Positions 53,048-60,806 of a stretch of 64,000 nucleotides of DNA are shown here, one piece after another. Both the position numbers and the translations under genes were made by a program. Location: positions 142,333 to 206,332 of the forward strand of contig CAKVDZ010000004.1 in the NCBI GenBank assembly GCA_934728585.1. The letters are read 5' to 3'. Numbering within the stretch: the stretch's first letter is position 1; every line of letters starts with the position of its first letter. The notes beneath the pieces are model-generated. The model did no database searches. It was not told the origin of the DNA and saw nothing but the letters and a program-made list of their open reading frames with translations. Source of the stretch: an uncultured Candidatus Melainabacteria bacterium. GTDB lineage: Bacteria > Cyanobacteriota > Vampirovibrionia > Gastranaerophilales > Gastranaerophilaceae.

Positions 53048-55153
53048 ATGAATTTCGGGAAAGTTTCAGAATTATTGAAAAATAGCGATATCTCACTTGC
53101 CGTAGGGCTTGTATTCATTGTTGCGATGATGGTATTGCCACTTCCCCCTGCGCTTTTGGATATTTTGTTAACAGTAAACATTTCGCTTTCCGTAATCATT
53201 TTGTTAGTTTGCTTATATACAAAAGAACCTCTTGATTATTCAAGCTTTCCAACAGTTTTATTGATTGCTACTTTGTTTCGTCTAGGTCTGAACGTAAGTT
53301 CAACCAGATTAATTTTGTTATACGGCGAAGCTGGCAGCGTAATCAACGCATTCGGTGAGTTTGTTGTAGGTGGTAACTACGTTGTAGGTTTTGTAATTTT
53401 CGTAATTCTGGTATTGATTAACTTTATGGTAATTACAGGTGGTGCAACTCGTGTAGCTGAAGTAACAGCCAGATTTACATTAGATAAAATGCCCGGTAAA
53501 CAATTAAGTATCGACGCAGATTTAAACGCTGGTATTATTGATGATGAAGAAGCAAAGCGTAGAAGAAAAGCACTTGAAAGAGAAACAGATTTCTATGGTA
53601 CTATGGACGGTGCTTCTAAGTTCGTAAAAGGTGATGCTACAGCTGGTATCTTAATAACTGTTATAAACATTGTCGGTGGTTTTATCATCGGTTTAGTAAT
53701 GATGAAAATGGATTTTCAAACTGCCTTGACAACTTACACTATTTTAACAGTTGGTGATGGTTTAGTATCACAACTTCCAGCATTATTAATCTCTACAGCC
53801 ACAGGTTTAATCGTATCTCGTGCGAGCGGAAAAGATGAATCTTTATCACAAGATATTGGCAAAGAAATGTTCTCTGACCCGCGCGTACTTGGTGTTGTAT
53901 CTGGTTTATTGATGTTTTTAGGCATTGTTCCTGGTATGCCAACAATTCCATTCTTCATAATCGGTTTATCAGCTGGTGGTTGGGGATATTACCAATATAC
54001 AGAACGTAAAAAAATTGCAGAAGCCGAACGTAAGGCAAAAGAAGAAGCTGCAAAAGCTGAAAAATCAGGTAGAAAAAACAACAAAAAAGCTACACGCGAA
54101 AGTGTTATGGAACTATTGAGCGTTGAAACAATCGAAATTGAAGTAGGTTACAGACTTGTTCCTCTTTTGAATGTTGAAATGGGTGGCGATTTGCTTGAAC
54201 GTATCGCACAAATTCGTCGTCAAACCGCTCTAGATTTAGGTATTGTACTTCCGTCAATTCGCGTAAGAGATAATCTTCAATTATCTCCAAATACTTATCA
54301 AATCAAGTTAAAAGGAGTTCCTGTTGAAGCTGGAGAAGTATATCCTGACAGAAGTCTTGCGATGAATGCTATGGGTGGTGAAGATAACCCTAACATCAAG
54401 GGTATTAGTGCAATTGAACCTGCTTTTGGGTTACCTGCTTTATGGATTGAAGAAGACCAAAAAGATTACGCAGAAGCTTATGGCTACACTGTTGTAAGCC
54501 CATCGGCAGTATTATCAACACACTTAACAGAAGTTATTAAGAAAAACGCAGCAGATATCTTAACAAGAAACGACGTTCAACAACTTGTTGACAACTTAAG
54601 AAAAGAAGTTTCTGACGGTTACGTTGATGATTTACTAAAAGATATGACAATTGGAGATATTCAACAAATTCTTCAAAACTTGTTGCGTGAAAGAGTTACG
54701 GTTCGCGACTTGAAGACAATTTTAGAAACAATCAGCTTGCAATCTAAATTCAGCAAAGATTACAACTTCTTGACTGAAAAAGTACGCCAAGCTTTAGCAA
54801 GAAACATTTGTAAACAAAATCTTGCAGACAACGGTGAACTTATGGCTATTATACTTTCACCTGAGGTCGAAAGAACATTAGCCCAAGGTGTAAGTCCTGA
54901 TGGACAAAGCTTGACGGTTGATCCAACATACTCAAAACAACTGTTCAATAGCTTGGATAATGAAATTAAAAAAGCTATCACAACATACGGCTGTCAGCCA
55001 GTAATACTTTGTTCATCGCCAATTAGACTTGCATTCAGAAATCTAATTGAAAATTATTACCCACAATTTTCAATTATGTCGTATAATGAAATTAGCTCAA
55101 ACGTAAAAACAAAATCCGTGGGTATTGTAAAAGTAATGAGAAACGCAGTATAG
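53048..55153 (+). CDS. flhA: Flagellar export ion channel/docking protein FlhA
   Basis: 701 residues. Eight N-terminal helices with VVLPLPPALLDILLTVNISL-type FHIPEP sequence (SSFPTVLLIATLFRLGLNVS, STRLILLYGEAGSVINAFGE, FTLDKMPGKQLSIDADLNAG). A charged linker (about 320-355) leads to the cytoplasmic ring domain (VGYRLVPLLNVEMGGDLLER, IRRQTALDLGIVLPSIRVRD, LLRERVTVRDLKTILETI). It drives and selects exported flagellar proteins. Its cytoplasmic half has a free-standing relative at 2475-3941. Confidence 0.97.
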   Translation: MNFGKVSELLKNSDISLAVGLVFIVAMMVLPLPPALLDILLTVNISLSVIILLVCLYTKEPLDYSSFPTVLLIATLFRLGLNVSSTRLILLYGEAGSVINAFGEFVVGGNYVVGFVIFVILVLINFMVITGGATRVAEVTARFTLDKMPGKQLSIDADLNAGIIDDEEAKRRRKALERETDFYGTMDGASKFVKGDATAGILITVINIVGGFIIGLVMMKMDFQTALTTYTILTVGDGLVSQLPALLISTATGLIVSRASGKDESLSQDIGKEMFSDPRVLGVVSGLLMFLGIVPGMPTIPFFIIGLSAGGWGYYQYTERKKIAEAERKAKEEAAKAEKSGRKNNKKATRESVMELLSVETIEIEVGYRLVPLLNVEMGGDLLERIAQIRRQTALDLGIVLPSIRVRDNLQLSPNTYQIKLKGVPVEAGEVYPDRSLAMNAMGGEDNPNIKGISAIEPAFGLPALWIEEDQKDYAEAYGYTVVSPSAVLSTHLTEVIKKNAADILTRNDVQQLVDNLRKEVSDGYVDDLLKDMTIGDIQQILQNLLRERVTVRDLKTILETISLQSKFSKDYNFLTEKVRQALARNICKQNLADNGELMAIILSPEVERTLAQGVSPDGQSLTVDPTYSKQLFNSLDNEIKKAITTYGCQPVILCSSPIRLAFRNLIENYYPQFSIMSYNEISSNVKTKSVGIVKVMRNAV

Positions 55154-55165
55154 AAAGGTTTATAA

Positions 55166-55759
55166 ATGAACGAATTAGTAAAAATCGACCAAAATGTAAC
55201 AATAGTACCAAAAGATTTTAATTTTACTAATAAAGGTGCAGTAACAGAAGTTTCTGAAAAAGGGTTTAGAATGAAAATGAAATACCCTACAACTGGCGTT
55301 AACAAAAATTACATTTGTGATTTTTATTCTCAAACTCCAAATGGCATTTTATTTTTCAGTTCTTACGCATCAGAAGTTAAAGATAACGAGTTGTTTATTG
55401 CAAACCCTATAAAACATAGATTTTTACAAAGACGCCAGTTCACGCGTATTTCGTTCATTATTGAAACAACAATGACAGATAAAGAAGGTAATACTTACAA
55501 TATTTCAACACTTGATTTATCTGCTGGAGGTTTAAAATTCACAACCGATACTTCAATCGATTTAGATAAAGAATATAAAATCAAAATTGATTTAAACGAA
55601 GAACAAACTATCTATTGCTGGTTACAACCTATCAGAATGGAAAAATTAGACACAGGCAAATTCAGACTTTCAGGACGTTTTGTTCACCAAGTTAATGTCG
55701 AAAAAATGACATTAATCCAATACTGCATGAACAAAAATATGGAAGATAAAAACAAATAA
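55166..55759 (+). CDS. PilZ-domain cyclic-di-GMP receptor (YcgR-like)
   Basis: 197 residues. An N-terminal PilZN/flagellar-brake-like barrel (about 1-85) precedes a PilZ domain (about 88-185) with the two binding motifs RRQFTRISF (RxxxR) and TLDLSAGGLKF (D/NxSxxG). It should bind cyclic-di-GMP and, by analogy with YcgR, slow the flagellar motor. Its position 12 bp behind flhA supports this. The HD-GYP enzyme at 18725 could set the ligand level. GAAAGG ribosome site. Confidence 0.9.
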   Translation: MNELVKIDQNVTIVPKDFNFTNKGAVTEVSEKGFRMKMKYPTTGVNKNYICDFYSQTPNGILFFSSYASEVKDNELFIANPIKHRFLQRRQFTRISFIIETTMTDKEGNTYNISTLDLSAGGLKFTTDTSIDLDKEYKIKIDLNEEQTIYCWLQPIRMEKLDTGKFRLSGRFVHQVNVEKMTLIQYCMNKNMEDKNK

Positions 55760-55761
55760 AA

Positions 55762-56145
55762 ATGAAAAAGAAAATAGAATATAAATCACAAATAGCTCTA
55801 TTTTTGGCAAGTCTATCTATTTTAGTATTTGGTGGATTTTCACTATTTCAAAATGGTGGAATAAACTATACTTCTCTTGTAGCTTCAGGTTCAAAAGTTA
55901 TACCCGCTGTGTTAGTAATGTATTGTTTAGGCTGGCTTGTTGGCTCAATGATAGAAACTTCAAAGCCTGTAAAAAAAGCGAATAATATGGGTTATGTTAA
56001 TAATCTTCTTGATGAAATAATGAAAGAAGAAGGTTTGAGCAATGTTAACAGTACAAAAGACACTGAACTTACAGATGAAGAACAAGAAGAAATTAACAAA
56101 ATAAAACTTGATACGGCCGAAGAAAAAGAAGAAAGCAAAGAATAA
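55762..56145 (+). CDS. Small membrane protein of the flagellar operon
   Basis: 127 residues. Two membrane helices (IALFLASLSILVFGGFSLF; VIPAVLVMYCLGWLVGSMIE) are followed by an acidic cytosolic tail with MGYVNNLLDEIMKEEGL and many Glu/Asp/Lys. It starts 2 bp after the PilZ gene and ends on the first base of the next ATG (TAATG). I do not recognise it; co-expression with flagellar export genes is the only functional hint. Confidence 0.55.
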   Translation: MKKKIEYKSQIALFLASLSILVFGGFSLFQNGGINYTSLVASGSKVIPAVLVMYCLGWLVGSMIETSKPVKKANNMGYVNNLLDEIMKEEGLSNVNSTKDTELTDEEQEEINKIKLDTAEEKEESKE

Positions 56146-57179
56146 TGAGCTTGATTAAGTTATTTAGAAAACACCACAAAACAGCGTTATTTACTACTCC
56201 AAGTCACTCTCAACGCTTTTTCATAACTTCAAAATTTGAACAATTTTACAAATATGATATTTCAGAAACAGATACACACAATCCACAAGAGTCGCTTTAT
56301 TTAGCTGAAAAACACGCATCAAAAATTTACGGAACAAAACAAACTGTTTTTCTTACAAATGGTTCTACAAGTGGGATTATAACTGCCATTTTAGCTTGCA
56401 CAAAGGCTTGTGACAAGGTCTTAATCTGGGATAACGCTCACCCTTGCCACAAAAACGCAGTAGAATTGGCTGGAGCTAACCCTATTTTTTACTCTTTAGA
56501 AAAAGACGATGATTGGGGAATTTACAAATCTGTTTCACATCAACAAATTGAAGAAGCTTTGTCAAAAAATGACGTAAGAGCAGTAATAATAACTTCTCCG
56601 AGCTACGAGGGAGTTATTTCTAACATAGAAAAAATTCAAACTATTTGCCGAAAACATAACTGCTACTTGATTGTAGACGAGGCACATGGTGCATTGTATC
56701 CATTTTCTGATAAATTACCGCAAAGTGCCGTAAATATTGCAGATTTCACGATACAATCTCTACACAAAACAGCTGGAGGACTTAATCCAACTGCATTGCT
56801 TCACACAAACACAGATTTAGATATTAAAAATAGTTTGGCAAAAATCTCAACAACTTCTCCAAGCTATCCCTTACTTATGAGTATTGAAAAAAATATTAAT
56901 TACCTAAATTCTCAAAAAGGTAGAGAAAAAATTGAAAATTTAGTTAAAAATATCGAAATTTTGAGAAAAAATTGTTCAAATGTTGAATTTTTCGACGGTG
57001 ACATCACAAAAATTTTAATTAAGCATAAAAATTTAAGTGGTTTTAAATTATCAGAAAAACTTTTTGAAAAAAATATTGAAGATGAACGCACAAATGAAAA
57101 ATCAACCATGCTTTTGTGTGGAATTGGAACGGACAAACAAAAATTAACTCGACTTGAAAAAGTTTTGAAAAAACTGTAA
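56145..57179 (+). CDS. Orn/Lys/Arg decarboxylase-like PLP enzyme lacking the C-terminal domain
   Basis: 344 residues. TPSHSQRFFI stands at the TPGHxxG position, FLTNGSTSGIITAILACTKA, WDNAHPCHKNAVELAG, IITSPSYEGVISNIEKI, IVDEAHGALYPF and QSLHKTAGGLNPTALLH (PLP Lys in HKT) are all in order. These define the major domain of the SpeA/CadA-type decarboxylase family. Relatives of the YaaO/SpeA class have about 480 residues; the C-terminal domain is largely absent here, so activity is uncertain. It is coupled to the membrane-protein gene by TAATG. Confidence 0.78.
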   Translation: MSLIKLFRKHHKTALFTTPSHSQRFFITSKFEQFYKYDISETDTHNPQESLYLAEKHASKIYGTKQTVFLTNGSTSGIITAILACTKACDKVLIWDNAHPCHKNAVELAGANPIFYSLEKDDDWGIYKSVSHQQIEEALSKNDVRAVIITSPSYEGVISNIEKIQTICRKHNCYLIVDEAHGALYPFSDKLPQSAVNIADFTIQSLHKTAGGLNPTALLHTNTDLDIKNSLAKISTTSPSYPLLMSIEKNINYLNSQKGREKIENLVKNIEILRKNCSNVEFFDGDITKILIKHKNLSGFKLSEKLFEKNIEDERTNEKSTMLLCGIGTDKQKLTRLEKVLKKL

Positions 57180-57252
57180 AAATTCTTGTAAACATTTGTT
57201 AAAAACCCACTAAAAAAGCGCAATAAAAAATCTTCAGGATACATGTATAAGT

Positions 57253-58485
57253 ATGCTTAATCCGATTAGTGTGTCTTTAAATAGGGTTCAAACACCTTTG
57301 TTTGGCAATAATTACCAAACAAATCCTATTGGCATGCAAACATTAAAAGCAGACACATTTGTTCGTTCAAATTCTGTTGCGAACGTTTCTTTTACATCTG
57401 TTGACAATACAATTGTTGGAAAAAGCATTAGAGAATTAGGCGATGTACCTTGTCCTTACTGCGGAACTCGCGTTATTAACGGAAAAGAAATTTCTCATTT
57501 AAATAAAGAAAATCTAGGTGGCGCAAGCAAAAACGCTGTTCGCCTATTGAAACCTTTTGAAAATAGAATGCATCCAGTTGAAAAACAAGTTTTCAACTTA
57601 ATCGAAGATTTAAGCAAAAAAAACCCAAATAAAAATTTAAGACAACTATTGGATAAAGTAAGACCACAACACTTGGAAATCGTTAAGCAACAAGAGTATG
57701 ACATTTTAAACAGAATGTCAGAATACAACCAAAACAATGTCAAGGACGAAAAAGACAACTCTAAAGTGTACAAATTATTACACGAAGCAGTTGATATCAT
57801 TGACAAACAAGATGAAAATTACATTTTCCGTAGAAGAAGATTTATGGAAAAATTAAATGTAATCACCAACAACATGACTGATAAAGAGTCGGCAAAAGGA
57901 TTACAAAACATCGCAGAAGAATTGCCTCGTGCGCATGACAACATGAGTGCATTCATTATCAAGTTCACACAAAAAGACCCTAAAACAAAATTAGAAAAAA
58001 CACCTTACCAAATCGGTATTTCTCTTGTTGAACCATCTGTAGGTTCACTAGAACACGTAAAACCTCGCCACCCACAAGACAACTCTCAAGGTGGTGAAAA
58101 CCTATATTCTAACTACCTTTACGCAAGTAAAGAGTGGAACACTCGTAGAAGAAACATGCCTCTTGATAAATGGGTTGAACAAAACCCACAAATCAAAGAC
58201 AATATGCAAGCATATATTGATGCTGTAATCAAAAAGATTAATACTGGAAAAGCACTTCAAAACTGTAAAGTATACCCAATTATTATTGCAAAAACTCTTG
58301 AACAAGAATCAAACGGATTAATAAAATTAGACACATCAAAATTGAAATTAAGCAAAAAAGAAATTTCTCAAGGATTAGCAAAAGTAAAAAAACAAGAAGA
58401 ACAAATTAAGCAAAAAACACAAGCCAAAAGCGAAAAAAACAGTCAAACAACAACTGCGAAAAAACACTTGACACTTGTTGCATAA
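57253..58485 (+). CDS. HNH-like paralogue 1 with degenerate zinc site
   Basis: 410 residues. A Thr/Asn-rich leader (about 1-55) contains ANVSFTSVD. A zinc half-site follows (VPCPYCGTRVI), then a helical middle and an HNH-like region, SLEHVKPRHPQDNSQGGENL with YSNYLYASKEWNTRR. The positions that are CxxCN in its neighbour read ASKEWN, so the second Cys pair is lost and the zinc site is broken. The C-terminus is Lys/Gln-rich. It shares the order CPxCG - MHPVEK - EH - DKWV with the gene at 58509. Nuclease activity is doubtful. Confidence 0.6.
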   Translation: MLNPISVSLNRVQTPLFGNNYQTNPIGMQTLKADTFVRSNSVANVSFTSVDNTIVGKSIRELGDVPCPYCGTRVINGKEISHLNKENLGGASKNAVRLLKPFENRMHPVEKQVFNLIEDLSKKNPNKNLRQLLDKVRPQHLEIVKQQEYDILNRMSEYNQNNVKDEKDNSKVYKLLHEAVDIIDKQDENYIFRRRRFMEKLNVITNNMTDKESAKGLQNIAEELPRAHDNMSAFIIKFTQKDPKTKLEKTPYQIGISLVEPSVGSLEHVKPRHPQDNSQGGENLYSNYLYASKEWNTRRRNMPLDKWVEQNPQIKDNMQAYIDAVIKKINTGKALQNCKVYPIIIAKTLEQESNGLIKLDTSKLKLSKKEISQGLAKVKKQEEQIKQKTQAKSEKNSQTTTAKKHLTLVA

Positions 58486-58508
58486 AACAAACAAATAAGG
58501 AAAAGGAA

Positions 58509-59591
58509 ATGATACAACCAATTAAATTATTCTCTGCATTCGCAACAAAACAAACTCAACAAGTACAACAACAATCAAATTATCAACCAAAATTTCACGT
58601 AAATTTTGCGACAAAACCTGATACTTTTGAAAGAACTACAACTCCTCAAGCACCAGCAAGAGCAGAAAGCATTTCATTTACAGGTTATAAAGGTGATGAA
58701 CCAATCAGAGGCTTAGGACACATCGTTTGCCCTTGCTGTGGTGTTGAAATGATGACTCAAAAAGATATGAACGCTGTTTCAAAAAGACTTGGACATAGCA
58801 GTTCTCAAGCAGTAGAAACTTTAAACAATTACGAAAAATATATGCACCCAGTTGAAAAAGAATGTTTTAATTTGCTTAAAGACTGGTCAAAAGAAAAACC
58901 AAACACAGATTTTAAGACTTTGTTAAACTTACACAAGGAACCTCATTTAAAAATGCTTCAAGAAAAACAAAATACAATTCTTGACACAGTAGACAATTTG
59001 GCAAAAAGTCTTTCAGAAAAAGAACAAGCCGAAGTTAAAAAGGTTACTGACGTTACAAGAAAACTTGTTTGTTCAAACGACAAAGAAATCAAATTCAAAC
59101 GTAAAACTTTCGTAAAAGACGTAAAAGACTTAGCTTCAAAAATATCTAACGAAGAAGTTTATAAACAAATGACTAAAGAAGCAGAAAAAATGCCTACTTC
59201 ACAAAACGATGTAAGCGCATTCATTGTAAAATACGCAGCAAGAGGTCATAAAGAAATCGGCGAAAGACTTGTAAAACTTTCAGTTGGTACAATTGAACAC
59301 ATTCACCCACAATCAGAAGGTGGCAGAGATAACGTTTCAAACTACCTATTAGAATGTGGCGGTTGCAACCATACAAGAAGCAGTATTTCACTAGGTGACT
59401 GGGTTGATGAACACCCTGAAATGAAAGAAAACACTCAAAAATACATCGACGAAGTAATTAGACGTATCAACAGTGGCGAACTTAAAGGAATTTCTTTCTA
59501 CCCAGCAGCAGTTGCAAGAACCTTGTTGCACGAATCAGACGGAAAACTTGATATCGACACAAGTGCTTTAAAACAAGTTGAAGAAGATTAA
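58509..59591 (+). CDS. HNH endonuclease-like paralogue 2
   Basis: 360 residues. A Gln/Thr-rich leader (about 1-60) has HVNFATK and ISFTGYKG. Then IVCPCCGVEMMTQ (first Cys pair), MHPVEKECFNLLKDWSKEKP and a helical spacer are followed by an HNH core: TIEHIHPQSEGGRDNVSNYL and LECGGCNHTRSSISLGDWV. The core has the His pair, Asn, and a final CxxCN, so it looks competent for metal-dependent DNA or RNA cleavage. The long helical insertion between the two zinc half-sites is unusual. AAGGAAAAGGAA ribosome site; probably one transcript with paralogue 1. The target is unknown. Confidence 0.65.
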   Translation: MIQPIKLFSAFATKQTQQVQQQSNYQPKFHVNFATKPDTFERTTTPQAPARAESISFTGYKGDEPIRGLGHIVCPCCGVEMMTQKDMNAVSKRLGHSSSQAVETLNNYEKYMHPVEKECFNLLKDWSKEKPNTDFKTLLNLHKEPHLKMLQEKQNTILDTVDNLAKSLSEKEQAEVKKVTDVTRKLVCSNDKEIKFKRKTFVKDVKDLASKISNEEVYKQMTKEAEKMPTSQNDVSAFIVKYAARGHKEIGERLVKLSVGTIEHIHPQSEGGRDNVSNYLLECGGCNHTRSSISLGDWVDEHPEMKENTQKYIDEVIRRINSGELKGISFYPAAVARTLLHESDGKLDIDTSALKQVEED

Positions 59592-59610
59592 TTCTTAAAT
59601 TTAATATTTA

Positions 59611-59650
59611 AACGGCGCGCGAAAGTTTCACTTTCGCGCGCCGTTTTACT
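59611..59650. terminator. Bidirectional terminator
   Basis: 17-bp arms (59611-59627, 59631-59647), core ACGGCGCGCGAAAGT, T-tail, between convergent genes. Confidence 0.93.
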
Positions 59651-59659
59651 TTTATCTTT

Positions 59660-60802
59660 TTATTCGCCATTAAACAACGGTTCTAATTGTTTAGCTAACT
59701 CATCTGTAAACTCTCTATAATCTTTCGATACAGGTGTTGGTTTTGATGTTTCTATCGCATCTAAGAACACATGAGAAGACCTTGGCATGCCAGCGAGAAA
59801 TTCGTCGGAATTTGCCACATCACGCCTTGCAGGAGTTATTAAACCGCTTAGCATAAGTTTTTGAATATTTTCTTTTGAAGATAAAAATTTAACAAAATCA
59901 ATTGCACGTTCTTTATGTTTTGACCGTTTATAAACGGTCCAGCCAGAAGCGTCCATAGGAACAACACTTCCGATATCACCGTTTGGGAAGTTAATTATAT
60001 CCCAGTCAAAATCTGCACTTTCTCTGTATTTCGGAACTAACCAGCGACCAGACAAATGCATAGCAAGTTTTTCGTTCAAAAACATTTGCGCCATTGTCAT
60101 ACTTGCACTTTGCGATTTTTTTGGTGCAACATTATATTTATTTCTCAAATCAGCATAAAATTTTAAGCCTTTTTGCGATTGAGGTTCATTTACAATTGAG
60201 TTTTTTAAATCATCAGACAAAATTCCGCCACCATTACTCATCAAATATGGCAAATAAAACAACGGATTTTCTTCAAAACTTATTCCAAAAATATCATGCT
60301 TTTTAAATTCTAGACTAATTTTCAATAAATCATCATAAGTCCATTTTTTATTAGGCATTTGGATATTGTACTTTTGGAACAAATCTTTGTTATAATACAC
60401 CACTAAATTTGACGCATCACGGGGAATAGCGAGGATTTTCCCGTCATAGCTAAGTGATTGCAAAGTCTTTTCATAAAAAATATTTTTATCAACATAAGGC
60501 GTTAAATCTTCTAAAAAATTCGCATAAACTGGCAAATACAAGTTATTCATAAAAATCACATCTGGAGCCATATTTGATGCTAAAAGAAGATGTATTTTTT
60601 GAAAATAGTTTTGCGGAATATGCATAAACTCAATTTTTACATCACTATTTTTTCTTTCATATTCTGCAATAATAGGCTTCAATATTGCGATTTCAGACTG
60701 CGAACCCCAACTTGCAAACTGAATGACTTCTTTGTCATCGCGTTTTGAACACGCACAGCAAAGAGTCATAACCAGTAATAAAGCAACAAATAATCGTTTC
60801 AT
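59660..60802 (-). CDS. Sugar ABC transporter substrate-binding lipoprotein
   Basis: 380 residues. A lipoprotein signal (LFVALLLVMTLCCACSKRD, lipid-bearing Cys near 18) is followed by a family 1 solute-binding fold: VIQFASWGSQSEIAILKPII, MAPDVIFMNNLYLPVYANFL, AIPRDASNLVVYYNKDLFQK, NEKLAMHLSGRWLVPKYRE and MDASGWTVYKRSKHKERAID with FVKFLSS. It captures a sugar outside the inner membrane. The matching permease may be the one at 6648, 53 kb away in the window. Confidence 0.9.
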   Translation of the reverse strand: MKRLFVALLLVMTLCCACSKRDDKEVIQFASWGSQSEIAILKPIIAEYERKNSDVKIEFMHIPQNYFQKIHLLLASNMAPDVIFMNNLYLPVYANFLEDLTPYVDKNIFYEKTLQSLSYDGKILAIPRDASNLVVYYNKDLFQKYNIQMPNKKWTYDDLLKISLEFKKHDIFGISFEENPLFYLPYLMSNGGGILSDDLKNSIVNEPQSQKGLKFYADLRNKYNVAPKKSQSASMTMAQMFLNEKLAMHLSGRWLVPKYRESADFDWDIINFPNGDIGSVVPMDASGWTVYKRSKHKERAIDFVKFLSSKENIQKLMLSGLITPARRDVANSDEFLAGMPRSSHVFLDAIETSKPTPVSKDYREFTDELAKQLEPLFNGE

Positions 60803-60806
60803 AATA

